A stretch of DNA of 64,000 bases. Source: Auanema rhodensis (taxonomy: Eukaryota; Nematoda; Chromadorea; Rhabditida; Rhabditidae). A program made the position numbers and the translations under genes. Shown here one piece after another: positions 58,801-64,000 of the stretch. Every line of letters starts with the position of its first letter. Position 1 is the first letter of the stretch. The stretch is taken from positions 17,266,476 through 17,330,475 of the forward strand of contig OZ059894.1 of NCBI GenBank assembly GCA_964057225.1, given 5' to 3'. The notes under the pieces were generated by a model. It had not been told where the DNA came from. It was given only the letters and a program-made list of their open reading frames with translations, and ran no database searches.

Positions 58801-59545
58801 GGGGGCCGCAGCGCAGCTCTCTTGCAATTGCGATTCAGCAACACAAAGAGAACTGAAAAAATATAAACTTCCACAAATTAATACAAATTATAGAATCACA
58901 AAAGAAGCAGGAACAATAACTGTTTTATCACAAATGGAAGAATCAACGCTCACAATGGAAAACCCGCAATTTAGCATCGAAAGCTTATATACTAATAGAC
59001 ATCCTTGTTCTTCAGATTTTCAAATGTTAACAGGATGCTACAAATGCAGAGAAGGAACAACGCTGAATATTACATGTGAAACAAAGGACGAACTGAATGC
59101 CATTCTGAACTGCGACTCCTTTTCTACTACAATACGATGCTCTGACCAAAATCCCGCCACAACGGTCAAACTATATTTCAATGAACCCAAAGTACAAGAA
59201 AACTGTACTCTGACTTGCGGACGAGCAACAAAACAAATTATACAGCTAAGTACCAGACTACACTACATAAGCGACACTACCATTTTTTCAGAAGAATCGA
59301 TCAAACTACATAATGGAACATCCGGACTATCATGGAATCTCCCGAATTTGGAACCGCTTTTCGACGTCATCCATGATAATTGGAAATGGATAGTACCTGC
59401 CGTAGCTGCAATCACTGCAGGTTCATACTTATTATACATAGCAGCCCCATTCCTTACATCATTACTTCTTCCTGCTATACTCTCTTATTGCTGTGTGAGA
59501 AACTCAAACCGCAACCCTCGCCCGGCAATGTCGGCGAATGCCTGA
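52823..59545 (+). CDS. BEL/Pao gag-pol-env polyprotein with phlebovirus Gc-like envelope
   Basis: 2240 codons without a stop. Approximate order by residue: DUF1759 gag (1-170); three zinc knuckles (212-276, e.g. CVFCDQNGHRSAKC); aspartic protease with FFDPGATQSF (331), where DSG or DTG is usual; RT (580-860) with VVFNASA, CDIEGAFTQI, AFGITASP and YVDN; RNase H (884-1010) with FVDAS, ASDSQIAL and DHNPADIGTRG; integrase with HHCC (1166-1203) and DDE in TGLDCIGP, RSDNGANF and VWERLV (1237, 1297, 1345). The envelope starts with a signal peptide (MKFLLLIQLFLVATA, 1578) and has a transmembrane segment (1682-1706) and a second signal-like segment (1721). A Cys-rich ectodomain like phlebovirus Gc follows (CAGTTHCPW, LTGCYKCREG), then a final transmembrane anchor (about 2190-2225). 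The listed start is a TTG; the frame is open upstream to 52667 but has no ATG, so the true start is unclear. Confidence 0.92.
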   Translation: MKPPQLSIPTFNGDNKTFPTFWRQFKTLIHQDPDLNNRQKSIYLAEALKGSARVHLENKPLDGTAYERIISTLKTTYAPKLKVDYRIHDELVKLPPAKNDPMSVRSRVNEIRALLDQLETDTLYNSQDPAWVKLITTKFPIDIINMLCWRSSRATSIKQLLRNIEETADSMENFSIYSSKSPFIPQYHAQTNSISPLKHNSHITAVTKTERPCVFCDQNGHRSAKCLTIHNPQQRRDIIKQKNRCWICFSPTHTSTKCTFDKCKICNRDHHPSLCLPPALSKSSNKKATMGINCSISQSTHTPPSPAYLMTSKVSIFNPHTGKFHTKLLFFDPGATQSFIYEPAAKECQLKTLNSQLITATGFSGSCEAFNSLTVEASLRTPFGKNIILTLLTSPKPLTGKLKSCQLSLKDKKALEQSNITITNQLVDGELFIPDILLGMDWCDTIIHDTKPTILPSGLKVKHTQIGPCIYGKQIPNDNIAAINTLIVNPVIPEDVMIKQLFEIDNSGISPHEGALNRSELFFNEYTSLIKFDKGFVMAPLPLKSNATKIQSNRSMALATLNRLQKSLKEEHNQLQHYHQTIMRYIEEGVVEQVPLTSENSLLYYMPHRGVWKPNKSKPLRVVFNASAKQKGQLSLNDVTETGESFNNKIIDILIGIRIKKYFLMCDIEGAFTQIRITNDHKDLCRFLWLRDPHKGTTPDNILELRFNRLAFGITASPSILNMSLYAFLQSLESHLVPETLRYLYVDNIFYTTNSSEDLHSIYEESKQIFSRISMNIREYYSNYTNFNSTVPDKDKHPDLNPKILGIKHYSDKDIFSINGVAAPLLLHFKLLLRQVMNGSIDWKEQVPSDVVNSWNTVSNKIGTATIQIPRKLTDTSECREIWIFVDASVLAIAACAFCTSPTTRSPLVMGKIKLAPKNRTLTIPRLEMSAILIGMKMAETIHNNLPTHEVSINIASDSQIALSWLFTKKNIPVFVSNLRQNTDQIARKLELKGANITYHYVDTDHNPADIGTRGTTDIALLKDKWLFSPGWLLNKNDRPAKEFRAPLEEEEPSMLILPVTTNNPVLDNLLGKRNKTPTSYLLKAATTEWQVSQFINTTAEILLIKEAQTHLSNSYKKQFRLKQDGNGLICIQTRFTNSSLPTKTKFPYLLPKKSTLGKLILMFLHRTNGHAGVSQLLYLFMTRFFMTAARQVCKSIIKRCVPCQKTLSNPFSIEYFAPLPEDRVTTAMPFRHTGLDCIGPIKFRKNQHIYVVIFTCLTIRAVHLEPINDMSSNSFINAFIRFVARRGLPHVLRSDNGANFTHAAKIIHTLEEHSREHQTNFINYIQNHNITWILNTPSAPWTGGVWERLVAITKNALVKTLSLKLIEKDQLVTAIIKIEGIMNSRPITYTDSENFHENPLTPADFLTHGSPILIPVDNVDSLGNRLDLPNTIASNKQAFENLQKIKIIAEAFWNTWSHEYLLTLRHAHASRKMGRHNLRHPYHNEIVLVEEDHTNRNNWNMARVIELIHSSDKVVRTAKIKTGSGKILTKPVERLYPLELFDEFTETQRKTAHINHATYSTHPNTRHTNTNFLTNIMKFLLLIQLFLVATAEPLFTCSYSHILFPAQTKPSTFCINGDCHDLPANQSKDIQLQVSVIPKTTAVTRYDKDRRQSQICHLPHPCDFPPPALLHIIGNPHCNPFLAILIALTPIIGCALFCIIGGLIYKKLKTHRQQHTISYIPSLLFAIFYLTCQAQACGSPNAHKNIEFFCDDLHNCTKITNEEISFNPLQNSLCSYIKYQNSTIGKLEIQIIQQKFLCQKVSQGFTRITNLTIHSSHRCAGTTHCPWGTGCNDIGQDTFVAELHSAYENPGRTFCTRAGGGLFNSCGLPIEGCILFRPTYQPENEEVYEEIKCIQWKQEVQAKLLITYLNNTHQYDIFLQPYRKYEFHGISLQISSVTTKATTELYNKIFLTSETKSYMIPEQIKPAVICSNARIAADKFNACHIRKPCPCLGAAAQLSCNCDSATQRELKKYKLPQINTNYRITKEAGTITVLSQMEESTLTMENPQFSIESLYTNRHPCSSDFQMLTGCYKCREGTTLNITCETKDELNAILNCDSFSTTIRCSDQNPATTVKLYFNEPKVQENCTLTCGRATKQIIQLSTRLHYISDTTIFSEESIKLHNGTSGLSWNLPNLEPLFDVIHDNWKWIVPAVAAITAGSYLLYIAAPFLTSLLLPAILSYCCVRNSNRNPRPAMSANA

Positions 59546-59929
59546 CTAGAAATGAAATACAATAATTTAACCTAGAAACATAACTCTTCTGAAACTCTAA
59601 ACCATTGTCTAATAACCTTGTAATTGTATCATTAACCTCTTGCGCAACATTCTTAAAGGATATTGAACTTTTATCACCTCTATAGTTTACATTGACCTGA
59701 CCTTTGTATTCAAATATCAAATATCACCTTCAAGCTGAATCATATATAAAGCCCAAGAAACCTTCACTCTCACTCTTAATTTAATTCTACCACTGAACTT
59801 ATACCGATCTTATAATAAACCTTTCTCATTTAACCAACTGTTCGGATTCGCCACTAACTCATATTATCCCCATTAAACGGGGAACAACCGAGTATAGACG
59901 CTCGTCATTGCGAACATTAAAAACCCAAA
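59529..59929 (+). repeat. 3' LTR of element C
   Basis: 401 bp. The polyprotein stop codon (TGA 59543-59545) lies 15 nt inside it, so the last residues are LTR-encoded. Confidence 0.93.
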
Positions 59930-59934
59930 TGGTC

Positions 59935-59994
59935 TAGTGGTATGATTATCGCTTAGGGTGCGAGAGGTCCCGGGATCGATCCCCGGCTCGGCCC
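59935..59994 (+). pseudogene. tRNA-Pro(AGG) 3' part, split by element C
   Basis: The 60-nt continuation of 52219-52230, with one change (GATTATCGC for GATTCTCGC) in the anticodon stem. The element also duplicated TGGTC (59930-59934). Confidence 0.92.
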
Positions 59995-60169
59995 ATGTTT
60001 TAACATTTTTTTTCGAGAAGTGTACTTCTTCTTAGTATTTAGTTGAAGTTCTCTTGAAATTCAATTAATTTTGAGCTTGAGTGTTCACCTATAGATATCA
60101 GATTAATAATATTCAGTTGAAAATAACTATGTAAAAGTAGGAGGTTCATCGTAGTGAATAGATATTTTA

Positions 60170-60241
60170 GACTGAGTGGTCTAGTGGTATGATTCTCGCT
60201 TAGGGTGCGAGAGGTCCCGGGATCGATCCCCGGCTCGGCCC
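60170..60241 (+). tRNA. tRNA-Pro(AGG), acceptor-mutated copy
   Basis: It begins GACTGAG in place of GGCCGAG (G2 to A and C4 to T). One acceptor pair is lost and one is weakened. Anticodon and T arms are normal. Its spacer carries the rare ATTATTTAG variant that reappears inverted at 61590. Confidence 0.85.
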
Positions 60242-60421
60242 ACGTTTTAACATTTTTTTTCGAGAAGTGTACTTCTTCTTATTATTTAGTTGAAGTTCTC
60301 TTGATTAGAATAAAGGAATAGATTTTGTGGTCTACAGCTGTGAGCATTTCTTTAGTGGAGTGATAATTGTTCGGATGAATGAGAACATCTTCAACGATGT
60401 GGTAAGGGAATTTGTTAAAGA

Positions 60422-60802
60422 TCATAGCGGCACACATTTCGCGGGATACCGTAGCTCCGGCTGCTTCAATCTGATAAGTGCCTTGGTTTCCCCGAAGGTT
60501 TCCTTACATGATTTTGCATTATTGCTTGCAAATCTTAAATTGCGTAGTTGTGCTAAGAGAGAGTTTATATCGGAGAAATAATCTCCAAATTCACAAACTA
60601 ATTCTTCTCGCATGAGCTCATAGTTTTGGGTAGAGGGTTCAATTCCTCTTATTGCTATTTGTGAATTGCCTTTAATGCTCTCGCAGAGCAGATTGACCTT
60701 TTCTAAGATCGTAAATTGTTCATTATCATGAACTAATCTATTGAAACGGCCCCAGAACGATTTGAAGTTCTTTGGTTTGCCATCAAATGTCGGTAGCGAC
60801 AT
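60422..60802 (-). pseudogene. BEL/Pao element D gag (DUF1759) fragment
   Basis: 126 codons from an ATG. It has the DUF1759 pattern MSLPTFDGKPKNFKSFWGRF, LEKVNLLCESIKGNSQIAI and SLLAQLRNLRFA. The frame stops at 60422 and the element itself ends near 60305, so knuckles and pol are missing. It resembles the gag of element C (PTFNGDNKTFPTFW) but is another family. Confidence 0.75.
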
Positions 60803-61094
60803 TGTTGGTTTTTGAATGTTAGTTTGTTGGGTGTGTAGGAAAGTTTTGATAAGTTCCAGAAAATGATCATTTGCTTTGCTCTCTGTTTCATTGTTTTCCG
60901 CTGAGCAATTGCTGTTGCTCTCAGATTCATTCTTATGCAGGGTTTTTCTCAGCTTTCTAAGTATGCGTTTGTTCGTTTAATGCTTATATTCCTTTTTCTT
61001 TCTTTTTGGTGTGACTTGACGTGGTCTAATGATTGCCACGATTTTTATCAAGTATGTTTTTTGCTCAAACACGCTTGGTTTGAGTTGTATCTTA

Positions 61095-61145
61095 CCTGCC
61101 ACGCGGGACTTAAAGCGGCTAAGATCTAAACTAGCCGATGCACCA
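61095..61145 (-). promoter_or_regulatory. tRNA-Gly primer site plus second tRNA-Gly complementarity
   Basis: On the minus strand TGGTGCATCGGC (61145-61134) pairs with the 3' end of tRNA-Gly. A second stretch 26 nt further on, CCCGCGTGGCAGG (61107-61095), is complementary to the anticodon arm CCTGCCACGCGGG of tRNA-Gly(GCC). Confidence 0.6.
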
Positions 61146-61148
61146 ATT

Positions 61149-61522
61149 TGTGGCGTTATACCGCAAGGGTAGAGAATGGTTTATGAGTAGAACACAAACG
61201 AATAAGTAGAAGAAGGTTTATTGATAAACTTAACAAGACAAGCACGGAATAAAATCACTGGCTGCGATCGTTGAAGATGTAAGAGTGCTTGTAATTTTTG
61301 GGCGGTTCTTGGCCTGAATTAAAGTGTTACTTACGCCACATGTGAACACATATGGTGTGCAAAATGTTTTAATGCAGATTCAAAGGAAGAAGATGAAGAA
61401 AGAAAAACAGAGAGAGAAAAAGAGAGAGAGATAGATAGATAGAGAGAAAAAGGGAGAGAGAGAGAAAAAGAAAGAAACAAAAAAGAAACAAACAAACGAA
61501 AACTTACTCGCTTATCGCGACA
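61149..61522 (-). repeat. 5' LTR of element D
   Basis: About 374 bp, TGTCGCGATAAGC to ATAACGCCACA. It contains a purine-rich microsatellite (GA and AAAG repeats, about 61381-61490 on +) and the poly(A) motif AATAAACCTTCTTC on the minus strand at about 61226. Confidence 0.72.
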
Positions 61523-61629
61523 CTGATATCCATAGGTGAATACTCAAGCTCAAAATTAATTGAATTTCGAGAGAACTTCAACTAAATAATAAGAAGAAGT
61601 ACACTTCTCGAAAAAAAATGTTAAAACAT

Positions 61630-61701
61630 GGGCCGAGCCGGGGATCGATCCCGGGACCTCTCGCACCCTAAGCGAGAATCATACCACTAGACCACTCGGC
61701 C
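61630..61701 (-). tRNA. tRNA-Pro(AGG), minus copy near D
   Basis: Consensus gene. The spacer variants on its 3' side (AACTTCAACTAAATAATAAG) mirror those after the + copy at 60170. Confidence 0.93.
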
Positions 61702-61876
61702 TGAAATATCCATTCACTACGATGAAACTCCTACTTTTCCATATATATTTTTAACTGAATATTATTAATCTGATATCTATAGGTGAATACTAAAGCTCAA
61801 CATTAATTGAATTTCAAGAGAACTTCCACTAGATACTAAGAAGAAGTACACTTCTCGAAACAAAATGTTAAAACGT

Positions 61877-61948
61877 GGGCCGAGCCGGGGATCGATCCCG
61901 GGACCTCTCGCACCCTAAGCGAGAATCATACCACTAGACCACTCGGCC
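61877..61948 (-). tRNA. tRNA-Pro(AGG), last copy of the window
   Basis: Consensus gene on the minus strand, 247 bp from the previous one. Array sequence ends near 62017, about 85 bp before the first cyclase exon. Confidence 0.93.
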
Positions 61949-62103
61949 TGAAATATCCATTCACTACGATGAACCTCCTACTTTTACATAATTATTTTCA
62001 ACTGAATATTATTAATCTTAATCTAATCTTTATAAATAATTTTATTCTGGAATTATGAACTGATTTAGATCATATCTTTTCTTCTCCATTCCCTGGTAAT
62101 CAG

Positions 62104-63667
62104 CTTTGTTGGTATGATCGCTGATGCAAATGAGGCAGGAAATAGAGCAGATATAGCTTTAAAGCTGACTGAAGCTGTCTATAGAAGAACAGAACTGGAA
62201 ACCTTAAAAGATCGACAAGTAAATAGTTTTATATATTATATATCTTAGTATTCAAAAGTTAAATTATTTAACAAATGTTTTTGTTATTTCAGGAACAACT
62301 TTTACTATCAGTTATACCTGCATATTTAGCAGACAAAGTCTCTAAGTCAATTGTACAATCTAGTAGTGCAAATCGAATGAATTTCAAACATCATAAATTG
62401 TTTCATGATTTACATGTTCAAGTGCATGACAATGTCAGGTAAACAGAATTAATAATAATTTTGAATTATTATAAATCTATTTAAGTATTCTTTTTGCCGA
62501 TATTGTTAATTTCACTGTGTTAGCTGCACAGTTAACTGCCAAAGATCTTGTTCGAACGCTCAATGAGTTGTACAGTAAATTCGATCGTGATGCTCAAGTA
62601 TCTTTAAAGGAAATTCCGATGAAAACTACGCTTGTTTCAGAGATTGCAATGTATGCGAATTAAGTTTCTTGGTGATTGTTACTACTGTGTAAGTGGAATG
62701 CCGGTTAACCGACCAAATCATGCTGATATGTGTGTAGTTATGGGGCTCGAAATGATTAAAACTATTAAGTAATTTCTTATTTTTCAAATGTATCTGACAG
62801 CAATATTTGCAGGCAGATTCGTTTAGCAACAGGTGTTGATGTCAATATGAGAATAGGCGTTCATACTGGAAGTGTTTTATGTGGAATCTTAGGATTGCGT
62901 AAATGGCAATTCGATATCTGGAGTGACGATGTGACTTTGGCGAATCACATGGAATCAGCAGGAGTTCCTGGGTTTGACAGATATTTTCTTGTTCTCAGCA
63001 CAACGTATATTACATTTAGAGCTGTGCATATTACTAAGACAACAAAAGATATGCTACTAGGGGATTACTGCATTGTTGATGCAAAGTAAGGTTCATCTGT
63101 GAGCAATTGCATCATTTTCGTTCAAATTCAGATCAGATGATCCGCACGTATTAGCTTATGGAGAAGCAACATATCATATCTTGCCCGATAAAACATCAAT
63201 GATCGAAAGAACTGCTTCTATCTATAGGAATAGGTTCATTCAAACAGCGTTTTTAATTTTCGTGTGAGCTGTTTTCCAGGAGAAATATCGACTGTAGTCC
63301 TGATGAAAAGTCCACTTTATCACCATCTGCGGGACCGACGCAAGGAAGAAAAAGCATGAAAGCAAAGGTAAAACGTTGATTTATTTGCTGAAAAATTGTT
63401 TTTTTTTCTTTCGAGGTTTCAAAAATGGTTGAGTTTTGGGGTGCGGATGCGCCGTTTGCGAACTTCACGCGAAAAAAGTCTTCAACAAGCCACGATCCAA
63501 GCACAATCTTAGTGAGGAAGTGTTGTCAGCTGTGTTGACAACAACCTACGATCTATGATTTCAATCAGGAAAAAAAATATTTTCAGGATGAGACACCGCG
63601 AAGACCGCATTTCAGTAATACTATTCAATCAATGACCCTGATAGAAAATAATTTGACCAATTTCTCC
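62104..63667 (+). CDS. Transmembrane adenylate cyclase, C1 region, partial multi-exon gene
   Basis: Class III adenylyl cyclase, which makes cAMP from ATP at the plasma membrane. Exons inferred from GT-AG borders and phase: 62104-62218, 62293-62438, 62486-62597, 62641-62768, 62813-62971, 63020-63085, 63132-63233, 63280-63367, 63416-63511, and 63587 to about 63667. They encode the linker after the first membrane domain ([20 protein letters not shown]) and the C1a domain, with the metal-binding Asp in ILFADIVNF and the second in [38 protein letters not shown] and AVHITK follow, and then the start of the C1b linker. No stops occur in the joined frame. The sequence looks closest to arthropod type-2-like cyclases (Ac76E group), from family knowledge only. 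Upstream membrane exons and the C2 half are outside the visible part. The last two exons are less certain. Confidence 0.85.
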
Positions 63668-64000
63668 TTGAATAAGTTGACCATTTTAAAGCTTTATGTT
63701 AACTTATATATTTTAATTTATAGCATTAATAATATTTTTAATTGTCGACATCCAAGAATACAGGTTTCCCCATATCTGCTATGGCCGTTCAGGTAATAAT
63801 AATCTTATTTTATTAACCAATGCTTAATAGTAAACTTTAGTTCCAAAGCTACAATTTGCAACATATCTGATTGTATGCTTTTCCTTTTGCTAGCGTTACC
63901 TGCAGCTCTGTCTAACTCGCTGATCTCAAGACTGTATTGCCCGTATGCTTAATCTTGATTTTATATTAATTACTAATGCCATGTTAAGAACTGAAGTCCA
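63668..64000 (+). other. Downstream cyclase intron or exon, unresolved
   Basis: AT-rich. A short possible exon (AG-GTTTCCCC to TTCAG-GTAATA, about 63763-63791) has good borders, but its frame could not be confirmed. Confidence 0.35.

Larger units (their letters stand above)
52231..59929 (+). mobile_element. BEL/Pao element C, full-length with envelope gene
   Basis: 7.7-kb element with 401-bp LTRs (52231-52631 and 59529-59929) that differ at about four positions (roughly 1%). It is flanked by the 5-bp duplication TGGTC inside a tRNA-Pro gene. It encodes one uninterrupted gag-protease-RT-RNase H-integrase-envelope frame. The envelope makes it an endogenous retrovirus of the Belpaoviridae type. 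Intact coding and similar LTRs indicate recent insertion. I see no clear polypurine tract immediately before the 3' LTR. Confidence 0.93.
60305..61522 (-). mobile_element. BEL/Pao element D, 5' end only
   Basis: Minus-strand LTR (61522 to 61149), tRNA-Gly primer site and the front of gag, cut at about 60305. It lies exactly between a + tRNA unit and minus tRNA units. No target duplication can be seen because the 3' end is missing. Confidence 0.78.

Overview
This is animal (metazoan) nuclear DNA. It has introns with GT-AG borders, Pol III tRNA genes, Ty3/gypsy-like and BEL/Pao LTR retrotransposons, and part of a multi-exon transmembrane adenylate cyclase gene. The cyclase sequence and its short introns (43 nt upwards) suggest an arthropod, most likely an insect; that placement is inference.

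About half of the window is a tandem array of tRNA-Pro(AGG) genes with a nearly invariant 247-bp unit: a 72-nt gene plus about 175 bp of spacer. I count 116 full-length copies. Nineteen are on + at 1-4832, 60 on + at 8617-23340, 33 on - at 23341-35804, and four are scattered (51630 and 60170 on +; 61630 and 61877 on -). One further copy is split by a retrotransposon and two are truncated. The + and - arrays meet tail to tail at about 23341.

The array is broken by LTR elements. Two internally deleted elements with identical LTRs and 4-bp target duplications (4833-8616 with an integrase; 23582-27750 with unrecognised ORFs) and one solo LTR (51808-52145) sit in the spacer just upstream of tRNA genes. 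From 35805 to 61522 there is a nested block. It starts with a decayed BEL/Pao element (A). Inside A's gag lies a complete minus-strand insertion, with a 5-bp target duplication, that carries an endogenous RNA-virus replicase fragment (helicase plus partial RNA polymerase) between pieces of a gypsy-like element. A plus-strand 3' fragment of the same gypsy family follows, then a 5'-truncated BEL/Pao element (B) with integrase and the start of an envelope region. Next come the solo LTR, an apparently intact 7.7-kb BEL/Pao element (C) encoding one 2240-codon gag-pol-env frame with a phlebovirus Gc-like envelope, and the 5' end of a minus-strand BEL/Pao element (D).

The right end (62104 to about 63670) holds ten exons of the cyclase gene on +, covering the whole first catalytic domain. 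Its upstream exons are not visible, so the tRNA/transposon block is either inside one of its introns or lies next to it.
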